From positions 21,916 through 85,915 of the forward strand of contig NZ_MBTF01000014.1 in assembly GCF_002013915.1 (NCBI RefSeq): DNA of 64,000 nt, in the 5' to 3' direction. Of this stretch, positions 8,554-17,181 are shown in pieces (position 1 is the first letter of the stretch; every line of letters starts with the position of its first letter). The notes below the pieces were generated by a model. The model did no database searches. It had not been told where the DNA came from and saw only the letters and a program-made list of their open reading frames with translations. The position numbers and the translations under genes are program-made. The DNA comes from Mucilaginibacter pedocola. Its GTDB lineage: Bacteria > Bacteroidota > Bacteroidia > Sphingobacteriales > Sphingobacteriaceae.

Positions 8554-8880
8554 ATGGACGCATTATTCTCAAACTCTACCGGCATTTTCTTCTTCTTCCT
8601 GCTTTTGGGCAGCACTATAGTTTACTTCATATTAAGGTACGATAAAACGCAGCGCACAAAAATGAATGGCATACTGGCGCAAACACAGGATGTAAAACCA
8701 TTGCTAATGGCAAAAGCCATAAACCATAAACTGAAAGCTATTAAACCCCAGCTTAACCACGAGAACCGCCGCGATATAGCCAAACAACTGGATGACCTGG
8801 TTGCTGCTTACGACCGCGGACAAGTATCGTTACCCGAATACTGCACCAGGTTGAACAACCTGCTTGCGATGGTAGCATAA
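8554..8880 (+). CDS. Small single-pass membrane protein, unknown function
   Basis: 108 residues with one N-terminal transmembrane helix (GIFFFFLLLGSTIVYFIL, about residues 10-27) and a basic cytoplasmic-type tail. The tail is helical and amphipathic (MAKAINHKLKAIKPQLNHENRRDIAKQLDDLVAAYDRG). It contains no family signature I recognise. The gene stands alone, followed by a spacer and mnmD. Confidence 0.65.
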   Translation: MDALFSNSTGIFFFFLLLGSTIVYFILRYDKTQRTKMNGILAQTQDVKPLLMAKAINHKLKAIKPQLNHENRRDIAKQLDDLVAAYDRGQVSLPEYCTRLNNLLAMVA

Positions 8881-8993
8881 TTGGTTATAGTTGATGGTTC
8901 ATGGTTGATAGTTCCATGGAAAAAAGGTGGAGTGGCCATTTTCAATTTAACTGAACTCTGGCCTTCAACCTCTCATCTCTAACCAATTATTCC

Positions 8994-9001
8994 TAAGTTT
9001 G
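8994..9001 (+). promoter_or_regulatory. TAAGTTTG -7 box, mnmD
   Basis: TAAGTTTG ends 6 nt before the ATG at 9008, a spacing that predicts a leaderless or near-leaderless transcript. Confidence 0.5.
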
Positions 9002-9007
9002 GCGCTT

Positions 9008-9706
9008 ATGAGCGCCAGCGAAGAACAAAACCACCTGCAAATAGTTGCCACTGCCGATGGCTCTAACACCATCTACAACGCGCTGGTTGGCGAAAATTAC
9101 CACTCGCGTAATGGTGCCCATCAGGAAAGCCGGCACGTTTTTCTGCAACAGGGGCTTCAGCACTTCATCAGCCTGCAGCAAGCCCCGCCTACATCAATAA
9201 GCGTATTAGAGGTTGGCTTGGGCACCGGGTTAAACTTTTTGTTAACTGCCGACTACTGCACCACGCAAAACATCCATCTTGATTATTGCGGTATAGAAGC
9301 CTACCCGCTTAGTGCCGAAATGATGAGCCAAACCGGGTACCATCAGTATACTTCCGCCCCGCTTTGGCAAAGCTTTTTAGAACATTATCCCGCCTCGTTG
9401 TCGGCACCGGCAGGCGTTAACGACTTTGTAACCCTGCAAACCGTTCACAGCCAACTACAAACTTTTACATCCGATAAGAAATTCAACGTAATTTATTTCG
9501 ACGCCTTTGCATCGGCCCATCAGCCCGAAATGTGGACAGATGAGGCCATTGCCCATACCATCAGCTTCCTGAAACCCGGTGGCGTATTTGTAACCTACGC
9601 CATTACCGGCAACCTTAAACGTTGCATAAAATCCCTTGGGCTTAAAGTGGAAAAAGCCCCCGGCGCACCGGGGAAGAGGGAGATGTTGAGGGCTATTGCC
9701 AGTTAG
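9008..9706 (+). CDS. mnmD: tRNA U34 methyltransferase MnmD
   Basis: 232 residues from the ATG at 9008 (an in-frame TTG three codons earlier overlaps the promoter box). The SAM-binding motif is VLEVGLGTGLNFLLT, with the acidic strand LDYCGIEAYPLS and the family motif IYFDAFASAHQPEMWTDE. This is the stand-alone methyltransferase half of MnmC, without the FAD-oxidase domain; it methylates the aminomethyl group on wobble 2-thiouridine in tRNA. Stand-alone MnmD is the usual form in Bacteroidota. A short GGCAG/TTAGCAG repeat follows the stop codon. Confidence 0.88.
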   Translation: MSASEEQNHLQIVATADGSNTIYNALVGENYHSRNGAHQESRHVFLQQGLQHFISLQQAPPTSISVLEVGLGTGLNFLLTADYCTTQNIHLDYCGIEAYPLSAEMMSQTGYHQYTSAPLWQSFLEHYPASLSAPAGVNDFVTLQTVHSQLQTFTSDKKFNVIYFDAFASAHQPEMWTDEAIAHTISFLKPGGVFVTYAITGNLKRCIKSLGLKVEKAPGAPGKREMLRAIAS

Positions 9707-9923
9707 CAGTGGGCAGAGGGCAGTTAGCAGTATTTTATGAAATCGAGTTTGGGCGATTTCAGTCACTAACAAAATAAAAGTCTTTGCTCATTCTGCCCAT
9801 TCCATAAATTCTTTAAAAATTCGAGTGCAGAAGAGAGTTTTTACTGCAACCTAAACTCCCACCTCGTAGTCTTATAAATACTTAGTATATTACTGCTGCT
9901 CCTAAAATCCTATTTGCAAAAAA

Positions 9924-11462
9924 ATGAAAAGACCCTTTACGCGCTTATTTCTGCTGATAACATTAATTGCTTGTACAAACATTGCCGCCAAGGCACAGGA
10001 TACCGTTATTATTAAACAAGATATACAGTATCTCGACTCGCTGCAATCGCCCATACTGGGGCAAAAACGTATGCTGCAGGTTTTCCTTCCCGAAGGTTAC
10101 AAACCCGGCAGCACCGATAAATACGATGTGCTTTACGTGCTCGATGGCGGGAACTGGAACACAGGGCTTATTAAAAATATACAGCGTTTTGTGGAGGGCG
10201 AAAGTTATATGCCGCCAACCATTATTGTAAGCGTACTGGGTATCGACCGTAACCACGACCTTACCCCTACCCACATCTCTGAATTTAAAACATCGGGCGG
10301 CGCTGATAATTTCCTCAATTTTATCACTACCGAGCTAATCCCTTACATCAATAAGAAATATCCGACTAATGGCGATAATACCTTGTGGGGGCATTCGTTT
10401 GGTGGCTTGTTTGTTATAAATGCTTTGCTAACGCAACCATCGGCCTTCAAATCGTACATAGCTGCCGACCCAAGCCTGTGGTGGGAAAACCAATACATTA
10501 AAAAGATCGCTCCCGAAAAACTAAAGGCCATACAAACCACCGGCATTACCCTGTTCATTAGCAGCCGCGAAGGCACCGAAGGCGACGGGATGAAAATAAC
10601 ACCCATAGATACCGTGCTGCAACAATATGCGCCTGCCAACCTGAAATGGAAAAGCATCAAATACCCCAACGAAACCCACGCCTCGGTGCGGTTTAAAACC
10701 ACTTACGATGGATTAAAATTTTCGTACGGGTGGGAAACGGGTAAGATAGAGTTTCACCCGATGGCCGGCGTGATAGATAAAAAGCAACCCTTAACGGTAT
10801 GGTACATGGGCGATACCGCCAGCACTCACTATACCCTTAACGGCGAAATCCCTACCCTTGCTTCGCTAAAAGCAACGCCTGATATTGTGCTGGATAAAGC
10901 CGCTACACTAAGCTTTAAGCAATTTACCAACCGCAGCCGGTACGACAAAACAAAAACCGGCACCTTCACTTTAGAAGATACCTGGAAACCTGCGGCCAAA
11001 CCCAAAAACGCCCGAGCCGGAGGTTTGCATTACGCCTACTACGAAGGCGACTACAAAACCGCAACCGAACTAAAAAACCTAAAACCGCAACAACAAGGCT
11101 TGGCAGACACCACCTTTGATGCCGATAAACTCCCGCGCAAAAACCATTACGCCATGGTGTTGGATGGTTTTATAGAAGCCAAAGAAGATGGCTATTACAT
11201 TTTGGGATTAGAAGCTGACAAAAACTCAAAGCTTTACATCAACAACCGGATGCTGGTAGATTGGCAGGGCAGCTACAACGAAAGCAGCTCATCATACGTA
11301 GTACCGCTCAAAAAGGGCTTCTACCCCATCAGGATAGAGTATTTTCACCAGATAGAAGATTTTAAGCTGCAGCTGAGCTATATAACCCCATCCGGCCTAA
11401 AAACCAAAAACGGGATGACGGTTCCGTTTGGGGTGTTGTATTCAGTAGGCGGTTTGCAGTAA
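9924..11462 (+). CDS. Secreted esterase with C-terminal PA14-like domain
   Basis: 512 residues. A signal peptide (to about residue 25, AKAQ) is followed by a PF00756-type esterase domain (about 35-270): FLPEGYKPGSTDKYDVLYVLDGG, nucleophile elbow LWGHSFGGLF (Ser158), acid in AADPSLWWEN, and His in NETHASVRF. After a linker (about 270-360) comes a PA14-like beta domain (about 365-505) with YAYYEGDYK, GFIEAKEDGYYILGLEADKNSKLYINNRMLVDW and the closing GFYPIRIEYFH. Enterochelin-esterase-like enzymes cleave ester bonds of siderophores or of acylated sugars; PA14 domains bind glycans. The domain pair suggests a periplasmic or outer-membrane carbohydrate esterase, but this is inference. Confidence 0.85.
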   Translation: MKRPFTRLFLLITLIACTNIAAKAQDTVIIKQDIQYLDSLQSPILGQKRMLQVFLPEGYKPGSTDKYDVLYVLDGGNWNTGLIKNIQRFVEGESYMPPTIIVSVLGIDRNHDLTPTHISEFKTSGGADNFLNFITTELIPYINKKYPTNGDNTLWGHSFGGLFVINALLTQPSAFKSYIAADPSLWWENQYIKKIAPEKLKAIQTTGITLFISSREGTEGDGMKITPIDTVLQQYAPANLKWKSIKYPNETHASVRFKTTYDGLKFSYGWETGKIEFHPMAGVIDKKQPLTVWYMGDTASTHYTLNGEIPTLASLKATPDIVLDKAATLSFKQFTNRSRYDKTKTGTFTLEDTWKPAAKPKNARAGGLHYAYYEGDYKTATELKNLKPQQQGLADTTFDADKLPRKNHYAMVLDGFIEAKEDGYYILGLEADKNSKLYINNRMLVDWQGSYNESSSSYVVPLKKGFYPIRIEYFHQIEDFKLQLSYITPSGLKTKNGMTVPFGVLYSVGGLQ

Positions 11463-11583
11463 GCGGTTTGCAGTTTCCAGTAGGCGTCGCAATTATTAAA
11501 CTGCGAACCGGCAACTGCAAACTGAAAAAAATCTGCAAACTAAAAAAGCAACTGCAAACCGCACACTGCCAACTGCAAACTGT
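11463..11583. repeat. GCAAACTG word repeat between esterase and mazG
   Basis: The spacer is built almost entirely from the words GCGGTTTGCAGT, AACTGC, AACTGCAAACTG and their complements. GGTTTGCAGTTT on the left and AAACTGCAAACxG on the right can pair, giving a long imperfect hairpin. A shorter related patch (GGCAGAGGGCAGTTAGCAG) follows mnmD at 9706-9740. It is non-coding. Confidence 0.65.
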
Positions 11584-11591
11584 TATCTTTG
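11584..11591 (+). promoter_or_regulatory. TATCTTTG -7 box, mazG
   Basis: TATCTTTG ends 6 nt before the ATG at 11598. The box directly abuts the upstream word repeat, so the -33 region lies inside the repeat. Confidence 0.5.
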
Positions 11592-11597
11592 CAGCCT

Positions 11598-12401
11598 ATG
11601 CCAATAACTCCGCCTATTGCTTCGGCTACGCCGTCGGGTGCGTTTGAGCGCCTGCTTACCATCATGAACGATCTGCGCACCAATTGCCCCTGGGATAAAA
11701 AGCAAACCATGGAGAGCCTGCGCCATCTCACCATCGAAGAAACGTACGAACTATCCGACGCTATACTTGGTGGTGATATGCCCGAGATAAAAAAAGAGCT
11801 GGGCGATATTATGCTGCACCTGGTGTTTTACGCCCGCATTGCATCAGAAACGGATGATTTTAACATCACCGGCGTGCTCAACGGTATTTGCGATAAACTT
11901 ATTAACCGTCACCCGCATATCTACAGTGATACCGAGGTGAACAATGAGGAAGATGTAAAGCGCAATTGGGAACAAATCAAATTAAAAGAAGGTAATAAAT
12001 CGGTTTTGGCGGGTGTACCGGCATCGCTTCCGGCGCTGGTAAAAGCATCGCGCATACAAGAGAAAGCACGTGGCGTAGGTTTCGATTGGGATAATAAGGG
12101 GCAGGTTTGGGCCAAGGTAGAAGAAGAACTACAAGAGTTTAAGCAGGAATTTAATGTAGACGACGATGTGGCCATTGACCATGAAAAAGCCGAAGCCGAA
12201 TTTGGCGACCTGCTGTTCTCGCTCATTAACTATGCCCGCTTTATCAACATTAACCCTGAGGATGCGCTGGAGAAAACTAACCGCAAATTCATTAAGCGTT
12301 TCCAGTACCTGGAGGGTAAAGCTAAAGAACACGGTAAGCAACTACAGGACATGAACCTGGCCGAAATGGATGTTTTTTGGAACGAAGCTAAAAAGGCCTA
12401 A
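11598..12401 (+). CDS. mazG: Nucleoside triphosphate pyrophosphohydrolase MazG
   Basis: 267 residues from the ATG at 11598. It has two MazG alpha-helical domains: the first with CPWDKKQTMESLRHLTIEETYELSDAI and the acidic KKELGDIMLHLVFYARI; the second with GFDWDNKGQVWAKVEEELQEFKQE and AEAEFGDLLFSLINYARF. The paired ExxE...ExxD motifs bind Mg2+. The enzyme hydrolyses NTPs to NMP and pyrophosphate, removing non-canonical nucleotides and affecting (p)ppGpp levels. Length and order match the two-domain bacterial form. A TTG nine bases earlier lies in the promoter box and is unlikely to be the start. Confidence 0.94.
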   Translation: MPITPPIASATPSGAFERLLTIMNDLRTNCPWDKKQTMESLRHLTIEETYELSDAILGGDMPEIKKELGDIMLHLVFYARIASETDDFNITGVLNGICDKLINRHPHIYSDTEVNNEEDVKRNWEQIKLKEGNKSVLAGVPASLPALVKASRIQEKARGVGFDWDNKGQVWAKVEEELQEFKQEFNVDDDVAIDHEKAEAEFGDLLFSLINYARFININPEDALEKTNRKFIKRFQYLEGKAKEHGKQLQDMNLAEMDVFWNEAKKA

Positions 12402-12407
12402 AATATA

Positions 12408-12448
12408 TAACAGGTTACAGCGTTTGTACAAAAACCGTTAACCTGTTA
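12408..12448 (+). other. Hairpin between mazG and lipoprotein gene
   Basis: TAACAGGTTA at 12408-12417 pairs perfectly with TAACCTGTTA at 12439-12448 (10 bp, 21-nt loop). It ends 4 nt before the next ATG (12453). There is no T-run, so it is more likely an operator or a structure that masks the start than a simple terminator. Confidence 0.5.
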
Positions 12449-12452
12449 TACA

Positions 12453-12884
12453 ATGAAAATAAGCTTTACCTATTTAACGCCTGCGCTTGTTTTAACAATT
12501 GCATTGTTAGGTGGCTGTGCCGAAAATAAATCGGCCAATCCCGCACCCCTGCCATCCGGCACCTTCAGCGGCGAATTTAGGTTATTGCACCGCACTCCCG
12601 GCTTCACTAATATAGATACTATAAAAGCAGCCATTCAGTTGGTATTACAAAACGGCACCACCTTTAAAGTACTTGGCGACACCACAAACCTTCATGCAGG
12701 CAGCACCGGGCATTACAGCTTAAATGGCGGCAATCTCACTTTTCAGGACAATACCCATGGCGGTGCCAAAACGCAGCTAAACGGCACATATAGTTACTTT
12801 TACGATGGTGGCGGCGCACTGCAAATGGTATTTAACAGTGCCGATACCCTTACCCTGCAGTACGACCTTAAGAAGGTAAACTAA
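12453..12884 (+). CDS. Lipoprotein, unknown function
   Basis: 143 residues. A lipoprotein signal (MKISFTYLTPALVLTIALLGGC) puts Cys22 at the processing site. The mature part is a small beta-rich domain opening with SGTFSGEFRLLHRTPG and containing GTTFKVLGDTTNLHAGSTGHYSLNGGNLTFQD. This is the pattern of short Bacteroidota lipoproteins that form a calycin-like sandwich, but I cannot name a family. A perfect 10-bp hairpin lies right in front of the start codon. Confidence 0.7.
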   Translation: MKISFTYLTPALVLTIALLGGCAENKSANPAPLPSGTFSGEFRLLHRTPGFTNIDTIKAAIQLVLQNGTTFKVLGDTTNLHAGSTGHYSLNGGNLTFQDNTHGGAKTQLNGTYSYFYDGGGALQMVFNSADTLTLQYDLKKVN

Positions 12885-12956
12885 TACACTCCCCTGATGT
12901 TATTTTAAATTACCGGCGGTAACTTTGCTGCCGGCAATAGCGTCATGTAAAAAATT

Positions 12957-12994
12957 TTACGGGCCTTGTAGCGTTTTGCAACTACAGCCCGTAA
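12957..12994 (+). other. Strong stem-loop in leader of sigma factor gene
   Basis: TTACGGGC (12957-12964) pairs with GCCCGTAA (12987-12994), and inside it TGTAG pairs with CTACA across a small bulge, leaving a 10-nt loop. It lies 34 nt before the sigma factor ATG. The T-run is on the 5' side, so it is not a terminator for the upstream plus-strand gene; a leader RNA structure or operator is possible. Confidence 0.5.
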
Positions 12995-13028
12995 CACCAT
13001 TAACACTTAGCAGAACTAACAGCACTTA

Positions 13029-13583
13029 ATGCATCTAACCCACCGCATTACTGAAGACGAGATAGTAAGTAAATGCAAAACAGGCAGCCTAAAATACCAG
13101 GAATTGCTATATAAGCAGTTTTATGGCTACGCCATGGGTATAAGCGTGCGCTACAGCCTTAACCAGGATGATGCATTAGAAGTTGTAAATGATGCTTTTA
13201 TAAAAGTGTTTAATTATATAAATACATATAATACCGATAAGCCCTTTAGGGCCTGGCTGCGCACCATAGTGGTAAATACCGCTATTGACAGGCGCCGAAA
13301 GGAACTAAAGCACCAGGCCAATATGGATCTGGACCATGCCGTAGGCGTAGGCAGCGACGCAAGCGCTATTGAAAGGCTGAATGCACAGGATATTTTAAAG
13401 CTGATGAAGAAGCTGCCGCAGCTACAGCTTACCATTTTTAACATGTACGAAATTGATGGCTACAATCACGATGAAATTGGAAACATACTAAACCTGCCGG
13501 CCAGTTCATCAAGGGTTTATTTGAGCCGGGCGAAAGAAAAATTAAGGCAGTTATTAACAACAGAAACACAAAACCATGGATGA
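13029..13583 (+). CDS. ECF-type RNA polymerase sigma factor
   Basis: 184 residues. Region 2 is visible at about 20-85 (LYKQFYGYAMGISVRYSLN, DALEVVNDAFIKVFNYI, PFRAWLRTIVVNTAIDRRRK) and region 4 at about 118-180 (LPQLQLTIFNMYEIDGYNHDEIGNIL, SSRVYLSRAKEKLRQLL). It has no 1.1 or long region 3, so it is an ECF sigma factor. It overlaps the next gene by 8 nt (ATGGATGA), which implies translational coupling to a membrane-anchored protein that probably acts as its regulator. A strong hairpin lies in its leader. Confidence 0.93.
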   Translation: MHLTHRITEDEIVSKCKTGSLKYQELLYKQFYGYAMGISVRYSLNQDDALEVVNDAFIKVFNYINTYNTDKPFRAWLRTIVVNTAIDRRRKELKHQANMDLDHAVGVGSDASAIERLNAQDILKLMKKLPQLQLTIFNMYEIDGYNHDEIGNILNLPASSSRVYLSRAKEKLRQLLTTETQNHG

Positions 13584-15069
13584 GCAGTTTGACGAAAGGC
13601 TGAAGAACCGCATCACGGAGGTGTTTGATAATTACGAATTCCCTCCGGCCGATGAGGCGTGGCTCGAACTCCGCAAGAAGTTCCCGGTGAAAGAGGAACG
13701 CAAAATTGCCTGGCTATGGTGGAGCAGCGCCGCAGCCGTATTGCTGGTGTTTTTAGGTGTAGGCCTGTGGTTTAACAATAAGCAAAACGCAGAAACCACT
13801 ATTGCCGACAGCCATAAAACGACTATACAACAGCCTAATAAAACTAACGCTGAAACCAACAATGCCGATAGCTTAAAACCTATTGATACGATAAGCACTA
13901 ACAATGTTGCCTCTGCTTCGCCGACGCAACCTGCTGCGGGTAAAAACAAGATCACCGTACACGGATTTGATAAGGCCATAAGCCCCGCGCCCGATGCAAC
14001 ATCCACCGCGCCAAATAATGCTGTGGTAAACGGCAGATTAGTAAGCCCTGCACCTGCTTACGTGGCAACACAAAACAAGCAACAGGCCAAGCAAAAAGAT
14101 GAGCGTATTACGCCGGATAATACAATTGCGGATGCACCTGCAAACAATGTAGCGCAGCAAAAACCAATTGTTCCGCTTGTTAAAACGGATGCGCCCGCTA
14201 CGGATAAAACTGTTGTGGTTAACAACGCAAACCAACAAGCCATTGCTGCTAACGCACAGCCTACCGTAAATAACGCCGATAACAAACCAGTAAGCCCGGT
14301 TATAAAACAACAGCCTAAAACGATGGAGGACTTGTTTAAGCAGGAGGCCCAACAACAGGTTGCTAAGAGGAAGCCGGAAACGAAAGAGCCTAAGAAAGTA
14401 AACTTCAGCGTATACGCAGCCACCTATTTAAACTATGCCGAGGGCAGCGCTAACCAGGTTAATGCGGGTGCGGGCTTTACATCAGATATCCGCCTGGGTA
14501 AAAAATTCAAACTATCAACCGGTGTGGCGCTGGCCCAAAACTCGTTGAGCTATGCTAATGGTGCCCCGGTTAACAGCAACAGCAGTTACGACCGTAAGGC
14601 CATGTCGGCAAGTTACAGTTTTCCATCTGCTGCAGAGGGGCTGGTGAATCCCGCAGCCTCTGTTGCCGAGCTAAAAGGATCGAGTGCGCGTTTGGTGGGG
14701 CTTGATGTACCTATCAATATTAAATATGAGTTTAACCCCGAGAAAAGCGACACCTACATTTCGGCGGGTTTAAGCTCGGGTACTTTTATTGATGAGCGTT
14801 ATACTTACCACTATCAATACAACAATTACAACGCCTTGGGTAACTCTACAGCCAGCCAGCAAGACCAAACCACCACCCAAAGTTTCAACAGCTTTTATTT
14901 TGGTAAAACATTGAATCTTAGCTTTGGTACCGGCTTCCCTATCGGTAAAAACAGATTGGTGGTAGAGCCCTTCCTGAAATATCCGCTGGGTGGTATGGGT
15001 AGCCAAAGTATACAATTTGGCGCCGGTGGCCTCAACCTGAAATTCAACTTCAAATCCACCAAAAAATGA
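13576..15069 (+). CDS. Membrane-anchored protein with long linker and C-terminal beta-barrel
   Basis: 497 residues in three parts. Residues 1-43 are a charged cytoplasmic segment (MDEQFDERLKNRITEVFDNY); 44-66 form one transmembrane helix (WLWWSSAAAVLLVFLGVGLW); about 70-270 is a low-complexity linker rich in Asn, Ala, Lys, Gln, Pro and Thr; about 275-497 is a beta-barrel-like domain (KVNFSVYAATYLNYAEG..., GLDVPINIKYEFNPE, LNLSFGTGFPIGKNRLVVEPFLKYPLGG) ending with alternating hydrophobic residues. The linker is long enough to cross the periplasm. Its overlap with the ECF sigma gene suggests the cytoplasmic tail binds the sigma factor, but it has no zinc-binding HxxxCxxC motif. Related genes occur behind sigma factors in other Sphingobacteriaceae (from memory); the function is not established. 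Confidence 0.75.
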   Translation: MDEQFDERLKNRITEVFDNYEFPPADEAWLELRKKFPVKEERKIAWLWWSSAAAVLLVFLGVGLWFNNKQNAETTIADSHKTTIQQPNKTNAETNNADSLKPIDTISTNNVASASPTQPAAGKNKITVHGFDKAISPAPDATSTAPNNAVVNGRLVSPAPAYVATQNKQQAKQKDERITPDNTIADAPANNVAQQKPIVPLVKTDAPATDKTVVVNNANQQAIAANAQPTVNNADNKPVSPVIKQQPKTMEDLFKQEAQQQVAKRKPETKEPKKVNFSVYAATYLNYAEGSANQVNAGAGFTSDIRLGKKFKLSTGVALAQNSLSYANGAPVNSNSSYDRKAMSASYSFPSAAEGLVNPAASVAELKGSSARLVGLDVPINIKYEFNPEKSDTYISAGLSSGTFIDERYTYHYQYNNYNALGNSTASQQDQTTTQSFNSFYFGKTLNLSFGTGFPIGKNRLVVEPFLKYPLGGMGSQSIQFGAGGLNLKFNFKSTKK

Positions 15070-15788
15070 AGAAACTTCTACTAAGTGTTGTTTGCCTTGC
15101 AATTGCTGTTGCTGCATCGGCGCAAAAATTGGAGTTGACCGCAGGTGCTTACTCTGGTTTATTCAAGTATAGCGGCGCATCTTCAGCATCTTCAGCAATG
15201 ATGCTGGTGAGCAGGGGGCATTTCAATTCCGAATACACCAACAGCCCCTATGGTAATAAATTTGGCGTTGGCTATGGATTAAGCGCACAAGCACAATTAG
15301 TGAGTAAGGGTGGTTTTATAGTTGGCGTACAAACCGCTTTTGAGCAATTGAGAAGTAAGGTTGATATCAATGAAATAGTTATATACAATCCAATTTCAAG
15401 CGGTCCGGGTAACCCTATGGCAGCAGATGGCAGCACAGCCATTAAAAATACCGTCATCAACTTAAACCCACACCTTGGTTATCGCATCCCCATCAGCAAA
15501 ATTAAGCTTGATATATTAGCCGGTACCGATATTGGTTTTATAACCGATGCCCGCGAAAAAGGCAGCGCCAAAACAGATGATGGCACCACCTACAAAACCA
15601 ATGTAGACCGCAAAACCATCAGCACCGATTTCCGCCTGCGTTTTGGACTGGCTGCACACCTCAACAAATTCAGCCTAAACGCAAGTTATGCCCACGGCTT
15701 ACGCAATTACATGGAAGGCTATGTTGGTGGTACCAACGAAGCGTACAGCAGGGTTGTTAGGGTTGGTTTGGGGTATAGGTTGCTTTAG
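15066..15788 (+). CDS. Outer-membrane beta-barrel protein
   Basis: 240 residues. It has a signal peptide (MKKLLLSVVCLAIAVAASAQ) and alternating amphipathic beta strands with glycine-rich turns (FGVGYGLSAQAQLVSKGGFIVGVQTAFEQL, TVINLNPHLGYRIPI, TDFRLRFGLAAHLNKFSLNASYAHGL) ending VVRVGLGYRLL, as in PorT/OmpW-sized eight-stranded barrels. Its ATG overlaps the stop of the upstream gene (ATGA), so it is the third gene of a sigma/anchored-barrel/barrel operon. It may be the surface partner of that system. No enzyme motif is visible. Confidence 0.8.
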   Translation: MKKLLLSVVCLAIAVAASAQKLELTAGAYSGLFKYSGASSASSAMMLVSRGHFNSEYTNSPYGNKFGVGYGLSAQAQLVSKGGFIVGVQTAFEQLRSKVDINEIVIYNPISSGPGNPMAADGSTAIKNTVINLNPHLGYRIPISKIKLDILAGTDIGFITDAREKGSAKTDDGTTYKTNVDRKTISTDFRLRFGLAAHLNKFSLNASYAHGLRNYMEGYVGGTNEAYSRVVRVGLGYRLL

Positions 15789-15874
15789 AAATTCAAAGAA
15801 GAATTTCGAATAGTGAACTTCGAATATCCAATTCCAAAGTAGGTTTACTTCAATATTCGGTGTTCGATATTCTC
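15789..15874. repeat. TTCGAAT word repeat at convergent junction
   Basis: The spacer is built from TTCGAAT-type words (AATTTCGAATAG, CTTCGAATATCC, TATTCGGTGTTCGATATTC) in direct and inverted order, flanked by GTAGG and CCTAC. The arms can pair over an imperfect hairpin. It sits between two convergent genes and may act as a bidirectional terminator. Confidence 0.55.
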
Positions 15875-17095
15875 CTACTTAAACCTTATAGCCCTCACCG
15901 GCGAAATCCGGCTTACCAGCATACTCGGCACAATCAACACCAATAAGCATACTAATAGCGTACTAATGTTAAGCAGCACCACATCGCTCAGCGTAAACTT
16001 AATGGGCACAAAGGTCATGTAATAACTCGCCGGGTCGAGTTTGAAGAAATGTGTGTATTGCTGAAAAAAGCCTAAGCCAAGTCCAAGCAGGTTACCCAAT
16101 AGTAAGCCAATACCTATCAAATAAGCAGCATTATAAAGGAATATCTTTTGAATAACCCAATTACGCGCTCCCATGGCCTTGAACATGCCTATCATGGCTG
16201 TACGCTCCAGTATCATGATCAGCAGGGCCGATATCATGTTTATTACCGCTACGGCCGTCATCAGCACCAATAGCACCACGGCGTTCACATCCAGTAAGCC
16301 AAGCCACTCGAATATAGTAGGATAATTATCAAATACGGTGTATGATTTTAGCAGGATAGGCAACTTATTGTCTATCCAATCTGCCGTGTAGTTTATCTTG
16401 TTAAAATCGTTCAGGCGTATTTCGTAGCCGCCTATTTCGCCTTTATTCCAGTCGTTAAGGCGTTTAATCAGGTTTAGGTCGCCTATGATGAAGGTTTTAT
16501 CTACCTCATCAACCCCTACATTAAAAATGCCTTTTATGGTAAGTTTACGCTTGCGCGGAGTTTCTTGTATAAAGTAGATGATTAGGTCGTCGCCTACGCG
16601 TAGTTTAAGGCGGTTGGCTGTCACCTGCGATATCAATACCTGTTTCATGGCTTCGGCACTGTCTGCAAAATTAAGCACACTGCCGCCCACTAATGATTTT
16701 TGCAGGTAGCGCCAATTGTAATGTTTATCAACTCCCTTCATCACCACGCCCTCTATCTCGTTATTGGCCTTAATAATGCCCGGCTTGGTAGCGTAGGCGT
16801 TTACGGAAGTAACGTTGGGATTGACAATTAACTTAGGTACCAGGTCAGCTTCGGGGATAAAAGATGAATTTTCGTAAGAATTATTCAGGTCAGATTTTAC
16901 GATCTGTACATCGCCGGCAAAACCGCGAACCTTTTCGCGTATCTCCTGTTTAAAACCTTTAATAACGGCCAGCGAAAGTATCATTACGCCCAGCCCCAGC
17001 ATAATACCTACGATGGCTATGCGCACAATAAGTTTCGAGAACGTGCGCTTGCTTTTGAGGATAATGCGGCTTGATATAAAACGGGCGAAACTCAA
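15875..17095 (-). CDS. FtsX/LolE-like ABC transporter permease
   Basis: 406 residues using the TTG at 17095, which places the first residues (SFARFISSRII) just before the first helix as in relatives; the frame is open to a TTG at 17146. It has the LolC/E-type layout: a first helix (IVRIAIVGIMLGLGVMILSLAVIKGF), a large periplasmic MacB-type domain (about 50-250) and three C-terminal helices (VVLLVLMTAVAVINMISALLIMIL, YLIGIGLLLGNLLGLGLGFF, VVLLNISTLLVCLLVLIVPS). Such permeases extract lipoproteins from, or act mechanically at, the inner membrane with a separately encoded ATPase, which is not here. It is divergent from the namZ-like gene. Confidence 0.85.
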   Translation of the reverse strand: MSFARFISSRIILKSKRTFSKLIVRIAIVGIMLGLGVMILSLAVIKGFKQEIREKVRGFAGDVQIVKSDLNNSYENSSFIPEADLVPKLIVNPNVTSVNAYATKPGIIKANNEIEGVVMKGVDKHYNWRYLQKSLVGGSVLNFADSAEAMKQVLISQVTANRLKLRVGDDLIIYFIQETPRKRKLTIKGIFNVGVDEVDKTFIIGDLNLIKRLNDWNKGEIGGYEIRLNDFNKINYTADWIDNKLPILLKSYTVFDNYPTIFEWLGLLDVNAVVLLVLMTAVAVINMISALLIMILERTAMIGMFKAMGARNWVIQKIFLYNAAYLIGIGLLLGNLLGLGLGFFQQYTHFFKLDPASYYMTFVPIKFTLSDVVLLNISTLLVCLLVLIVPSMLVSRISPVRAIRFK

Positions 17096-17181
17096 TGCTG
17101 AATGATTTTTGTACCTTCGCAAATATGCGTTTTTAAGGTTAAACAAGCCGCTTTTAAATTTGCTTTAAGTTGATAAAATTT

